DNA of 64,000 nucleotides from Cellulomonas wangleii (GTDB lineage Bacteria; Actinomycetota; Actinomycetes; Actinomycetales; Cellulomonadaceae). The position numbers and the translations under genes were made by a program. This document shows positions 1-12,612 of the stretch, piece after piece. The notes under the pieces were generated by a model. That model did no database searches and was not told the DNA's origin. It saw nothing but the letters and a program-made list of their open reading frames with translations. How positions within the stretch are numbered: the stretch's first letter is position 1; the number at the start of each line of letters is the position of its first letter. The stretch spans positions 2,728,001 to 2,792,000 of the forward strand of contig NZ_CP074405.1 in the NCBI RefSeq assembly GCF_018388445.1, written 5' to 3'.

Positions 1-1
1 G

Positions 2-1579
<1,578 letters not shown>

Positions 1580-1592
1580 CCCCTGCACGTCC

Positions 1593-1628
1593 GTCCGGCC
1601 CCCTCACCCTGCGGTGAGGGGGCCGGAC
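1593..1628. terminator. Bidirectional hairpin terminator between helicase and marC-like gene
   Basis: A perfect 16-bp inverted repeat (GTCCGGCCCCCTCACC and its complement) encloses a CTGC loop 13 bases after the helicase stop and about 30 bases from the convergent MarC stop. There is no T-tract, as is common in high-GC actinobacteria. Confidence 0.8.
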
Positions 1629-1658
1629 GCGTGAGAGGCCCGGACGCGCCCGGACGCG

Positions 1659-2279
1659 TCAGACCTGGCGCGCGAACGTCAGCACGGCGTCCGCGAGCAG
1701 CTGCACCGCGATCGCGGCGAGCAGCAGGCCGGCGATCCGGCTGACGAGCATGGTCCCGGAGTCCTTGAGGACCCGGTGGATCACGCCGGCGAACCGCATG
1801 GACAGCCACAGGCACAGGTGCACGAGCACCACGCCCAGCGCCAGCGCGGCCCAGTCGGACGGCTCGGTGGACTGCTGGACGAACACCATGGTCGCGACGA
1901 TCGCACCCGGGCCGGCGAGCAGCGGCGTGCCCAGCGGCACCAGGGCGACGTTGCCCTGCGTGCCCTCGTACCCCTCGTTGCTGTCCATCTTGCCGGTCAG
2001 CAGCTCCATCGCGACGAGCAGGAGCAGCAGGCCACCAGCACCCTGCAGCGCCTCGACCGACACGTGCAGGTAGTTCAGCAGCGACTGGCCGAACAGCGCG
2101 AAGCCGACGATGACACCGAAGGCGACGAGGATCGCCTGACGCGCCGCCCGCGTCCGCTGCTGGCGGGTCATGGACCCGGTGAGCGCGAGGAAGATCGGCA
2201 CGGTCCCCGGCGGGTCCATGATGACGAACAAGGTGACGAACACCGACGCGAACAGCTGGATGTCGAGCACGCCGCTCAC
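1659..2279 (-). CDS. MarC family integral membrane protein
   Basis: A 206-residue membrane protein of the MarC/UPF0056 family, whose transport role is unproven. About six hydrophobic segments span the protein, and the family-typical MDPPGTVPIFLALT stretch follows the first one (residues about 21-34). Length matches the family's usual 195-220 residues. The GTG start overlaps the stop of the upstream PHP gene by four bases (GTGA), so the two are probably one transcript with coupled translation. Nothing in the context points to a specific substrate. Confidence 0.93.
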   Translation of the reverse strand: MSGVLDIQLFASVFVTLFVIMDPPGTVPIFLALTGSMTRQQRTRAARQAILVAFGVIVGFALFGQSLLNYLHVSVEALQGAGGLLLLLVAMELLTGKMDSNEGYEGTQGNVALVPLGTPLLAGPGAIVATMVFVQQSTEPSDWAALALGVVLVHLCLWLSMRFAGVIHRVLKDSGTMLVSRIAGLLLAAIAVQLLADAVLTFARQV

Positions 2280-3118
2280 GCGGTCACCACCTCCGTCGTC
2301 CCCTGCCGGACGATCTCGTCCAGCACCTGCGGCTCGGTGAGGTTCTCGCCCAGCCGGTTGAGCTTTCCCGTGCCGTGGTAGTCGCTCGACCCCGTGACCA
2401 GCAGCCCGAGCCGCTCGGCGATCGCGAGCAGCCGCTCGCGCTGCGCCGGCGAGTGGTCACGGTGGAAGACCTCGAGGCCCGCCAGGCCCGCCTCGGCGAG
2501 CTCGTCGAACACGCGGTCGGGCACGATGCGTCCCCGGGCGTCGGCGGCCGGGTGCGCGAAGACCGGGACGCCGCCCGACGCCCGGATCGCCGCGACGGCG
2601 TCGGGGGCCTCGGGTGCGTAGTGGTCGACGTGGTACGGACCGTCGGACGCCAGGAGGTGCGCGAAGGCGACGTCCCGGTCGGGCACGACGCCCCGAGCGA
2701 CCAGGGCGTCCGCGATGTGCGGGCGGCCGACGGCCACGGCGTCCCGCGCCTGGTCCAGCACGTCCTGCCAGGTGATCGGGACGTCCCGGGCCAGCCGCTC
2801 CACGATGCGCTGCGCGCGGTGCACGCGCGAGTCGCGGGCCCGCGCGAGCTCGTCGGCCAGGGCGGGGCGGTCCGGGTCCTGGAGGTACGACAGCAGGTGC
2901 ACGCTGACGCCACGGGACCGGGCCGACACCTCGGTGCCCCGCACGAGCGCGACGCCGACGTCCCGCGCGGCGGCCGCCGCCTCGTCCCAGCCGTCCGTCG
3001 TGTCGTGGTCGGTGAGCGCGACGACGTCCAGGCCTGCGTCCCGAGCGGCGGTGACGAGCTCCGCGGGGGTCTGCGTGCCGTCCGACGCCCGGGAGTGCGT
3101 GTGGAGGTCGATGCGCAC
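2276..3118 (-). CDS. PHP domain-containing metal-dependent phosphoesterase
   Basis: A 280-residue protein of the polymerase-and-histidinol-phosphatase (PHP) family, which hydrolyses phosphate esters at a multi-metal site. Metal-ligand motifs are visible: DLHTHSRASDG at the N-terminus, LTDHDTTDGW near residue 36, FAHP near residue 175 and SSDYHG near residue 240. This fits the YciV/RNase AM-like nucleoside 3',5'-bisphosphate phosphatase group, but the substrate is not proven by sequence. The GTG start at 3118 lies six bases downstream of a TAGCGT box, suggesting a leaderless mRNA. It leads a two-gene operon with the MarC gene and is divergent from aminopeptidase P. Confidence 0.93.
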   Translation of the reverse strand: MRIDLHTHSRASDGTQTPAELVTAARDAGLDVVALTDHDTTDGWDEAAAAARDVGVALVRGTEVSARSRGVSVHLLSYLQDPDRPALADELARARDSRVHRAQRIVERLARDVPITWQDVLDQARDAVAVGRPHIADALVARGVVPDRDVAFAHLLASDGPYHVDHYAPEAPDAVAAIRASGGVPVFAHPAADARGRIVPDRVFDELAEAGLAGLEVFHRDHSPAQRERLLAIAERLGLLVTGSSDYHGTGKLNRLGENLTEPQVLDEIVRQGTTEVVTA

Positions 3119-3124
3119 CTGCTC

Positions 3125-3130
3125 ACGCTA
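3125..3130 (-). promoter_or_regulatory. Candidate -10 box (TAGCGT) for the PHP gene, leaderless start
   Basis: TAGCGT on the minus strand fits the actinobacterial TANNNT consensus and ends six bases before the GTG start at 3118. No clear -35 box is seen. Confidence 0.45.
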
Positions 3131-3171
3131 GCCCCTCGCACCCGGGACACCGCGCCGGGGGCGGGCGGTGC

Positions 3172-3177
3172 GAGACT
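3172..3177 (+). promoter_or_regulatory. Candidate -10 box (GAGACT) for aminopeptidase P, leaderless start
   Basis: GAGACT keeps the conserved second A and final T of the -10 consensus and lies six bases before the GTG at 3184, the same geometry as at other genes in the window. Confidence 0.35.
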
Positions 3178-3183
3178 GGGAGG

Positions 3184-4737
3184 GTGTGCACCGACCAGCA
3201 TCCCGAGAACCTCACCTCCGAGACGCTCACGCCGGCCGCCGAGGAGCAGCCGCTCGAGGAGCGCGGCTCCAACCGGTCGCACCGGCCGCAGTCACGGCGC
3301 TTCGTCGAGTTCGTGACGTCCGGCTGGGGCGAGCGTCCGGCGTCGACCGCCACCCGCGCCCCCGTCGCGGACATGGCCGCCGCACGGCGCAGCGCGCTCT
3401 CCGCGCAGTTCCCCGGCACGCGGCTCGTGGTGCCCGCCGGGTCGTTCAAGGTGCGGTCGAACGACACCGACTTCCGGTTCCGCCCGCACGCGGCCTTCGC
3501 CCACCTCACCGGGCTGGGCACCGAGCAGGAGCCCGACGCCGTGCTGGTGCTGCACCCCGTGCCGGACGGCACCGGCGACGACGGCAGCGCGCACCGCGCC
3601 GTGCTCTACATGAACCCGCTGGCCGGGCGCGACACCCCCGAGTTCTTCTCCGACGCCCGGTACGGCGAGTTCTGGGTGGGCGCACGGCCCACGCTCGACG
3701 AGATCGCCACGACCACCGGCATCACGACCGCGCACCTCGACGACCTGCGCGACGCCCTGGCGAAGGACGTGGGAGCCGGCGGTGTGCAGGTCCTGGTCGT
3801 CCCCGAGTCCGACGAGGCCGTCGAGGAGGTCGTCGCGCAGATCCGCGGCGAGGAAGCCACGGGCGAGGCCGACGCGCGGCTCGCGGAGGCGCTCTCGGAG
3901 CTGCGGCTCCTCAAGGACGCGTACGAGGTCGAGCAGATGCGGCTGGCGGTCGACGCGACGATCGCGGGCTTCGAGAAGGTGGTGCGCGCCCTGCCGCGCG
4001 CGGTCGCGCACCGTCGCGGCGAGCGCGTCATCGAGGGCACGTTCCTGGGGCACGCGCGCGAGGAGGGCAACGACGTCGGCTACACGACGATCGCCGCCGC
4101 GGGCGACCACGCGACCACGCTGCACTGGACCGACAACGACGGCCTGGTGCGCCCGGGCGAGCTGGTCCTCGTCGACGCCGGCGTGGAGGTCGACTCGCTC
4201 TACACCGCGGACGTCACCCGCACGCTGCCCGTGGACGGCACGTTCACGGAGGTGCAGCGCCGCGTCTACCAGGCCGTGCTCGACGCCGCCGACGCCGGGT
4301 TCGAGGCCGCGGTCCCCGGTGCCCGGTTCCGCGACGTGCACGACGCGGCCATGCGCGTGCTGGCCGCGAGGCTCGAGGAGTGGGGGCTGCTGCCGGTCAG
4401 CGCCGAGGAGTCCCTCCACCCCGACAACCAGCACCACCGCCGCTGGATGGTCCACGGCACGTCGCACCACCTCGGCCTCGACGTGCACGACTGCGCGCAG
4501 GCCCGGGCCGAGCTCTACCTGGACGGCGTGCTGCAGCCCGGCATGGTGTTCACCATCGAGCCGGGCCTGTACTTCAAGTCCGACGACCTGCTGGTGCCGG
4601 CCGAGTACCGCGGCATCGGGGTGCGCATCGAGGACGACGTCCTCGTCACGGCCGACGGCAACGAGAACCTCTCGGCGGCGCTGCCGCGGGACCCCGATGC
4701 CGTCGAGGCCTGGATGGCCGCGCTCCGCGAGGGCTGA
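3184..4737 (+). CDS. Aminopeptidase P family protein (Xaa-Pro aminopeptidase)
   Basis: Cytoplasmic metallopeptidase that removes the N-terminal residue from peptides with proline in second position. The 517-residue product has an N-terminal AMP_N-type domain (roughly residues 60-210) and a pita-bread peptidase M24 domain. The M24 metal ligands are visible: two aspartates in VDAGVEVDSLYTADVT (about residues 331 and 342), a histidine in HGTSHHLGLDVHD (about 424), and glutamates in TIEPGLYF (about 459) and RIEDD (about 483). The GTG start has no good ribosome site but has a -10-like box six bases upstream. The first 60 residues are variable and polar. It is slightly long for the family, mainly from that extension. 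Confidence 0.95.
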   Translation: MCTDQHPENLTSETLTPAAEEQPLEERGSNRSHRPQSRRFVEFVTSGWGERPASTATRAPVADMAAARRSALSAQFPGTRLVVPAGSFKVRSNDTDFRFRPHAAFAHLTGLGTEQEPDAVLVLHPVPDGTGDDGSAHRAVLYMNPLAGRDTPEFFSDARYGEFWVGARPTLDEIATTTGITTAHLDDLRDALAKDVGAGGVQVLVVPESDEAVEEVVAQIRGEEATGEADARLAEALSELRLLKDAYEVEQMRLAVDATIAGFEKVVRALPRAVAHRRGERVIEGTFLGHAREEGNDVGYTTIAAAGDHATTLHWTDNDGLVRPGELVLVDAGVEVDSLYTADVTRTLPVDGTFTEVQRRVYQAVLDAADAGFEAAVPGARFRDVHDAAMRVLAARLEEWGLLPVSAEESLHPDNQHHRRWMVHGTSHHLGLDVHDCAQARAELYLDGVLQPGMVFTIEPGLYFKSDDLLVPAEYRGIGVRIEDDVLVTADGNENLSAALPRDPDAVEAWMAALREG

Positions 4738-4752
4738 GTCGGCGTCGCCCGG

Positions 4753-4773
4753 GCCCCGGTGACCCGCCGGGGC
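4753..4773. terminator. Hairpin between convergent aminopeptidase P and stress-protein genes
   Basis: Stem GCCCCGG/CCGGGGC with a seven-base loop sits exactly between the two convergent stop codons and touches the stop of the minus-strand gene. Confidence 0.6.
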
Positions 4774-5418
4774 TCAGGCGCTCGGAGGCGCCGGCGGTGC
4801 GGGCGGCTGCGCGGGCGGCGCGGGTGGCTGCTGCGCCGGCGGCGGGGTCGTGGGCGGTCCGTACCCCGGCCGGGGGTCGGACGGCGGGGCCCCGACCGGG
4901 GGTGCCGGCGGACGCACCGGCTCGGGCCAGCCCGAGACCACGCCCCCGGTGTCCGCCAGCAGGGTGCGCGCCCGGTGGGCGTGCTCGGCCTGGCACAGCA
5001 CGGAGTACGACGTGGCGACGATCTGGCTGGCGGACGCGAAGTCCCGCCGACCGCGCGTGAGCGAGTACCCGATGACGGAGAACAGCAGCCCGAACGCACC
5101 GCCGAACAGCACGGCCGGCAGCATGACACTGGCGCCGCCCGTCGAGAACAGCGTGAGGATCAGCCCCACGAACAGGCCGAACCACGCACCGGACAGGAAC
5201 CCGCCCAGCGCCGCGCTCGGGTACGACAGCCGACGGATGACGCGCTCGACCATGCGCAGGTCCGTGCCGACGATGGTCACCGCCCGCACCGGGAACTGCT
5301 TCTCGGCGAGCAGCTCGACGGCCTTCTGCGCCTGCAGGTACGTGCCGTAGGTCGCGACGGTCTCGCCCGTCGGCAGGGTGGGCGTCGTGGGGATGCGCTC
5401 GGACTGCGGGAACGACAT
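4774..5418 (-). CDS. General stress protein, YflT-like (two-helix membrane domain, Pro-rich tail)
   Basis: A 214-residue protein. Residues about 20-65 match the YflT general-stress fold (TYLQAQKAVELLAEKQFPV...TIVGTDLRMVE). A Gly-rich hydrophobic hairpin of two membrane segments follows (about residues 75-125), and the last 60 residues are mostly proline and alanine. The molecular role of the family is unknown; Bacillus homologues are stress induced. The ATG at 5418 is chosen because GGGAGG lies upstream and the conserved domain starts soon after it. The gene is divergent from the MgtE-N/CBS gene. Confidence 0.88.
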   Translation of the reverse strand: MSFPQSERIPTTPTLPTGETVATYGTYLQAQKAVELLAEKQFPVRAVTIVGTDLRMVERVIRRLSYPSAALGGFLSGAWFGLFVGLILTLFSTGGASVMLPAVLFGGAFGLLFSVIGYSLTRGRRDFASASQIVATSYSVLCQAEHAHRARTLLADTGGVVSGWPEPVRPPAPPVGAPPSDPRPGYGPPTTPPPAQQPPAPPAQPPAPPAPPSA

Positions 5419-5505
5419 GTGCTGATCCTCCCGCACCGGCCCCGGGGCCGCCAGGGAGCGTCCGGCTCGCCGGGCCGGCGGCGGGCCGGACGGGAGGTCG
5501 GCGTC

Positions 5506-5511
5506 TAGGCT
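5506..5511 (+). promoter_or_regulatory. Candidate -10 box (TAGGCT) for the MgtE-N/CBS gene, leaderless start
   Basis: TAGGCT fits TANNNT and ends seven bases before the GTG start at 5519, with no Shine-Dalgarno sequence between. Confidence 0.5.
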
Positions 5512-5518
5512 GACCGGC

Positions 5519-6829
5519 GTGAGCAGCGTCGGCGCCCGGGTGTTCGTCGCGCGTCTCGCCGGCACCGCCGTCTTCGACCCGATCGGCGACGAGGTCGGCC
5601 GGGTGCGCGACGTCGTCGTGCTCGTGCGCCTGACGGGCGCACCCCGCGCGGTGGGCCTGGTGGTCGAGGTCCCCGGCCGGCGCCGGGTCTTCCTGCCGCT
5701 GACGCGCGTGACGGCGGTCGACGCGGGCCAGGTCATCTCCACCGGGCTGGTCAACATGCGCCGCTTCGAGCAGCGCGTGTCCGAGACCCTGGTGGTGGGC
5801 GAGCTGCTGGACCGTACGGTCGAGCTCGCCGACGGCTCGGGCACGGCGCGCGTCGAGGACGTGGCGATGGAGCTGCAGCGCAACGGCGACTGGTGGGTCA
5901 CCAAGGTCTTCGTGCGGCGCACCGACCAGCGCGGTGGCCTGCTGCGCCGGCGGGGCGAGACGATGCTGCTGCCGATCGAGGAGGTCGTGGGCCTCGGTCG
6001 CCCGTCGGAGTCGCAGGGCGCCCAGCTGCTGCTCGCCCAGTACGAGGACCTCAAGCCCGCCGACCTGGCGGACGTGCTGCACGACATGGGCGTGCGGCGC
6101 CGGCTGGAGGTCGCCTCGGCGCTCGACGACGAGCGCCTGGCGGACGTGCTCGAGGAGCTGCCCGAGGACGACCAGGTGGCGATCCTGGGCGGGCTGGAGC
6201 GCGGGCGCGCGGCCGACGTGCTGGAGGCGATGCAGCCCGACGACGCCGCCGACCTGCTGGGCGAGCTGCCCCAGGAGCAGGCGGCCGAGCTGCTGGCGCT
6301 CATGGAGCCGGCCGAGGCCAAGGACGTGCGCCGCCTGCTGGCGTACGAGGACAACACCGCGGGGGGTCTGATGACCACCGAGCCGGTGATCCTGGGGCCG
6401 GAGACGTCGATCGCCGCGGCGCTGGCCCACGTGCGGCGACAGGACCTCAACCCCGCCCTCGCGTCGCTCGTCTTCGTCGCCCGCCCGCCCCTGGAGACGC
6501 CGACCGGCCGCTACATCGGCGTCGTGCACCTCCAGCGGATGCTGCGCGAGCCGCCGCACGAGGCGATCGGGCAGATCGTGGACACGGACCTGGAACCGGT
6601 CGCGGTGGACGCGCCGCTGCTGTCGGTGACGCGCCAGCTGGCGACGTACAACCTGCTGGCCCTGCCGGTCGTCGACGAGCAGCGCCGCCTGCTGGGCGCG
6701 GTGTCGGTCGACGACGTGCTGGACCACCTGCTGCCCGACGACTGGCGCGAGACCGACGACGTGCACGTGGGGCCGCCGACGCGGCCCACCGCGGTGACGC
6801 GCGACGGCAGGGCGGTGGGACGTGGCTGA
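5519..6829 (+). CDS. MgtE N-terminal and CBS domain protein without the transport domain
   Basis: A 436-residue cytoplasmic protein. Residues about 1-165 look like two PRC-barrel-type beta domains (FDPIGDEVGRVRDVVVLV and a second copy). Residues about 185-290 are the helical MgtE N-domain with the repeated LADVLEELPEDDQ and DAADLLGELPQEQ elements, and about 295-425 is a CBS pair. The C-terminal membrane domain that forms the Mg2+ channel in true MgtE is absent, so this is a sensor or regulatory protein rather than a transporter; the ligand is unknown. Its stop overlaps the DUF1003 gene by eight bases, so the two are probably co-expressed. Confidence 0.9.
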   Translation: MSSVGARVFVARLAGTAVFDPIGDEVGRVRDVVVLVRLTGAPRAVGLVVEVPGRRRVFLPLTRVTAVDAGQVISTGLVNMRRFEQRVSETLVVGELLDRTVELADGSGTARVEDVAMELQRNGDWWVTKVFVRRTDQRGGLLRRRGETMLLPIEEVVGLGRPSESQGAQLLLAQYEDLKPADLADVLHDMGVRRRLEVASALDDERLADVLEELPEDDQVAILGGLERGRAADVLEAMQPDDAADLLGELPQEQAAELLALMEPAEAKDVRRLLAYEDNTAGGLMTTEPVILGPETSIAAALAHVRRQDLNPALASLVFVARPPLETPTGRYIGVVHLQRMLREPPHEAIGQIVDTDLEPVAVDAPLLSVTRQLATYNLLALPVVDEQRRLLGAVSVDDVLDHLLPDDWRETDDVHVGPPTRPTAVTRDGRAVGRG

Positions 6830-7364
6830 GCGTCTCGACCAGCCGCGGGTGCGCGGCCGCTCCCTGCTGCCCCGCTGGCAGGTCGAGGCGGACGCCTCGG
6901 GCCGCGTCTCGGAGTCCATCGCGCGGTTCCTCGGCACGCCGCGGTTCATCCTGTACCTGACGGCGTTCTGCGTGGTGTGGCTCGCGTGGAACTCGTGGGG
7001 TCCGGAGCACCTGCGGTTCGACCAGTCGGAGAACGGCTTCACCGCCCTGACGCTGATGCTCTCGCTGCAGGCGTCGTACGCCGCCCCGCTGATCCTGCTC
7101 GCGCAGAACCGCCAGGCGGACCGGGACCGCGTCTCGGCGGAGCAGGACCGGCAGCGGGCCGAGCGCAACCTGGCCGACACGGAGTTCCTGGCCCGCGAGA
7201 TGGCGTCGCTGCGCATCGCCCTGTCCGAGGTCGCCACCCGCGACTTCGTCCGCTCCGAGCTGCGGGGCCTCCTGGAGGACCTGCAGGCGGAGCAGGCCGC
7301 GGCCGCGGACGACCACCACGACCGGCGGCACGGCGACGCACGGCGCGGCACGGCCGACCGCTGA
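6822..7364 (+). CDS. DUF1003 domain membrane protein
   Basis: A 180-residue protein of the DUF1003 family, function unknown. Two membrane segments (about residues 42-62 and 80-100) enclose the family-typical FDQSENGFTALTLMLSLQA stretch. A charged, probably coiled-coil C-terminal half follows, then a His/Arg-rich end. The GTG start lies inside the end of the preceding gene, which indicates translational coupling. MgtE-N/CBS and DUF1003 genes next to each other suggest a shared envelope or ion-related role, but this is inference. Confidence 0.9.
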   Translation: MAERLDQPRVRGRSLLPRWQVEADASGRVSESIARFLGTPRFILYLTAFCVVWLAWNSWGPEHLRFDQSENGFTALTLMLSLQASYAAPLILLAQNRQADRDRVSAEQDRQRAERNLADTEFLAREMASLRIALSEVATRDFVRSELRGLLEDLQAEQAAAADDHHDRRHGDARRGTADR

Positions 7365-7405
7365 CCACGGGGCGTCGGGCCCGCGGTGCGGCCCCGCGGG
7401 CGACC

Positions 7406-7411
7406 TACGAT
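7406..7411 (+). promoter_or_regulatory. Candidate -10 box (TACGAT) for the Mrp gene, leaderless start
   Basis: TACGAT fits TANNNT and ends six bases before the GTG at 7418. The GGAGG beside the GTG is too close to act as a ribosome site. Confidence 0.5.
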
Positions 7412-7417
7412 GGAGGG

Positions 7418-8584
7418 GTGCCGCCCCTCGAGAACCCCGCGCCCGCCGACCCGCTCGTCGACGCCGTCCGCACGGCCCTGGCCGGCGTGCAGGACCCCGA
7501 GATCCGTCGCCCGATCACGGACCTCGGGATGGTGCGGTCCGTGGAGGTCGAGCCGCGCGAGGGCGGTGCGTTCGTCGTCGTCGGTCTCGACCTGACCACG
7601 CCCGGGTGCCCGCTGAAGGAGACGCTCACGCGGGACGTGACGGCCGCGGTGGCACCCCTGGACGGGGTGGTCGGCGTGCGCGTCGACCTGGGTGTGATGT
7701 CGGCCGAGCAGCGCGCCGACCTGCGCACGATGCTGCGCGGCACCGACGCCGAGCCGCAGATCCCCTTCGCCCAGCCCGGGTCGTTGACCAAGGTCATCGC
7801 GGTCGCCTCGGGCAAGGGCGGCGTCGGCAAGTCGTCGGTCACGGCCAACCTGGCCGTCGCCATGGCCGCCGACGGCCTGCGCGTGGGCGTGGTCGACGCC
7901 GACATCTACGGCTTCTCCATCCCGCGGATGCTCGGCGTGGACCGCCCGCCGACGAAGGTCGACGACATGCTGCTGCCGCCGGTCGCCCACGACGTCAAGG
8001 TCGTGTCCATCGGCATGTTCGTGCCGGCCGGGCAGCCGGTGGTCTGGCGCGGGCCGATGCTGCACCGGGCGCTGCAGCAGTTCCTCGCGGACGTCTTCTG
8101 GGGCGACCTGGACGTGCTGCTGCTGGACCTGCCCCCCGGGACGGGCGACATCGCGATCTCCGTGGCGCAGCTGCTGCCGGGCTCCGAGCTGGTGGTCGTG
8201 ACCACGCCGCAGGTCGCGGCGGCGGAGGTGGCGGAGCGCGCCGGTGCCGTGGCGGTGCAGACGCGCCAGCGCGTCGTGGGCGTGGTCGAGAACATGTCCT
8301 GGCTCGAGCAGCCCGACGGCAGCCGGTTGGAGCTGTTCGGCGCCGGCGGTGGGCAGCGGGTCGCGGACAACCTCGCGCGGCTCACCGGGGCTGCTGTGCC
8401 GCTGCTGGGGCAGGTGCCGCTGGACGTCGCGCTGCGGGAGGCCGGCGACGGCGGGGCACCGGTCGTCCTGACGGCGCCCGACTCCCCCGCGGCCGCGGTG
8501 CTGCGCTCGGTCGCCCGCACCCTCGCGTCCCGGCCGCGGAACCTGGCGGGCCGCCCGCTGGACCTGTCGCCCGTCGGGCGCTGA
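7418..8584 (+). CDS. Mrp/NBP35 family P-loop ATPase (Fe-S carrier type)
   Basis: A 388-residue ATPase of the Mrp/ApbC family, which in other bacteria carries and transfers Fe-S clusters. An MIP18/DUF59-type domain occupies about residues 10-95, and the deviant Walker A motif GKGGVGKSS is near residue 131. The usual CxxC cluster-binding pair after the ENMS motif is not present; the sequence there reads ENMSWLEQPDGSRLELFG, as in many actinobacterial members, so cluster binding is uncertain. The GTG at 7418 is chosen from the -10 box spacing and the start of homology. The stop codon is embedded in a 13-bp tandem array. Confidence 0.93.
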   Translation: MPPLENPAPADPLVDAVRTALAGVQDPEIRRPITDLGMVRSVEVEPREGGAFVVVGLDLTTPGCPLKETLTRDVTAAVAPLDGVVGVRVDLGVMSAEQRADLRTMLRGTDAEPQIPFAQPGSLTKVIAVASGKGGVGKSSVTANLAVAMAADGLRVGVVDADIYGFSIPRMLGVDRPPTKVDDMLLPPVAHDVKVVSIGMFVPAGQPVVWRGPMLHRALQQFLADVFWGDLDVLLLDLPPGTGDIAISVAQLLPGSELVVVTTPQVAAAEVAERAGAVAVQTRQRVVGVVENMSWLEQPDGSRLELFGAGGGQRVADNLARLTGAAVPLLGQVPLDVALREAGDGGAPVVLTAPDSPAAAVLRSVARTLASRPRNLAGRPLDLSPVGR

Positions 8585-8669
8585 GTCGTCGCGCCGAGTC
8601 GTCGCGCCGAGTCGTCGCGCCGAGTCGTCGCGCCGAGTCGTCGCGCCGAGTCGTCGCGCCGAGTCGCCG
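8579..8669. repeat. 13-bp tandem repeat, seven copies, over the Mrp stop codon
   Basis: Seven consecutive copies of CGCCGAGTCGTCG. The first copy differs by one base (CGCTGAGTCGTCG), and that change creates the TGA stop of the Mrp gene. The last copy also differs by one base and the middle five are identical. It looks like replication-slippage expansion downstream of the gene; spacing and unit length do not fit CRISPR. Confidence 0.9.
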
Positions 8670-10406
<1,737 letters not shown>

Positions 10407-10496
10407 CGACCTGATCGTCCGCCCCGTCGTCGTGATGGCAGGGGCCCGGCACCGCAGGGCACCCCACTGAATGTTGGTTTCTGTTCGGTCGTGATG

Positions 10497-10502
10497 GATA
10501 CT
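10497..10502 (+). promoter_or_regulatory. Candidate -10 box (GATACT) for the DeoR regulator, leaderless start
   Basis: GATACT ends six bases before the ATG at 10509. This supports that ATG over the in-frame GTG at 10491, which lies inside the promoter. Repeated TGTTC-type half-sites just upstream could be an auto-regulatory operator. Confidence 0.4.
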
Positions 10503-10508
10503 GTTCTC

Positions 10509-11317
10509 ATGCTTGCCACCCAACGGCGGGAACGGATCCTCGACGAGATCCGGACGCACGGTGCCGTGCGCGTCGCCGACCTCGTCACCGCGCTGGACGT
10601 CTCCGACATGACGGTCCGCCGCGACATCGCCGAGCTCGCCCGCGACGGCCTCGTGCGCCGCGTCCACGGCGGCGCCGTCGCCCCCGACACCCCCGCCCGC
10701 TCGACCGACGAGCCGGGCTTCGAGGCCAAGCGCACCTGGTCCTCGGCGGAGAAGTCCGCGATCGCCCGCGCCGCGCTCGCCGACGTCGAACCCGGCCAGT
10801 CGCTCGCGCTGTCCGCCGGCACCACGACCTGGCTGCTGGCCACGCTGATCGCGGCCGACCCCGCGCTGCGCCCGCTCACGGTGGTGACCAACGGCCTGCG
10901 CGTCGCGGACGCGCTGCACGGCGTCCCCGACGTCGAGGTCGTGCTCACCGGCGGCACCCGCACCCCGTCGGACGCGCTCGTCGGGCCCGTCGCGGACGCC
11001 ACCCTGCACCACCTACGCGTCGACCGCGCCTTCCTCGGCGTCCACGGTCTGGACGCCGACGGCGCCACGACCCCCAACCTCGCCGAGGCAGCCACCGACC
11101 GCGCCCTGGTGCGCTGCGCGGCGGCGACCACGGTCCTGGCCGACCACACCAAGTGGGGCACGGTCGGCCTCGCGCGCATCTGCGGCCTCGACGAGATCGA
11201 CACCCTGGTCGTCGACACGGGACTGGCCCCCGACGCCCGTGCCCACCTCGCCGACGCCGTCGCCCGCCTCGTGCTGGCCGCCCCGACCGCCACCCCCGCC
11301 ACCCCCGGAGGCCAGCA

Positions 11318-11321
<4 letters not shown>
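10509..11321 (+). CDS. DeoR/GlpR family transcriptional regulator of the galactose genes
   Basis: A 270-residue DNA-binding regulator. An N-terminal winged helix-turn-helix (MLATQRRERILDEIR, then VADLVTALDVSDMTVRRDI) is followed by the DeoR C-terminal sugar-phosphate sensor domain with the SAGTTTWLLA phosphate-binding loop near residue 96. It overlaps galT by four bases (GTGA), so it almost certainly controls, and is transcribed with, the galT-galK pair; the effector would be a galactose-pathway sugar phosphate by inference. Its C-terminal end is Ala/Pro-rich. Confidence 0.93.
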
Positions 11322-12523
<1,202 letters not shown>

Positions 12524-12612
12524 GCCGGTCGGCCGCGGGCACGCCCGCGACGCCCCCCTCGACCCCCACGGCACCCCCGCACCCCGCACGCACGAGCACG
12601 GAGCAGACCACC

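Noticed and set aside
8579..8669. CRISPR-like array
   Set aside because: Units are 13 bp and directly adjacent with no spacers, so this is a simple tandem repeat.
10491..10508. Upstream GTG/ATG starts for the DeoR regulator
   Set aside because: They fall inside the likely -10 box, and the family N-terminus MLATQRRERILDEI begins at 10509.
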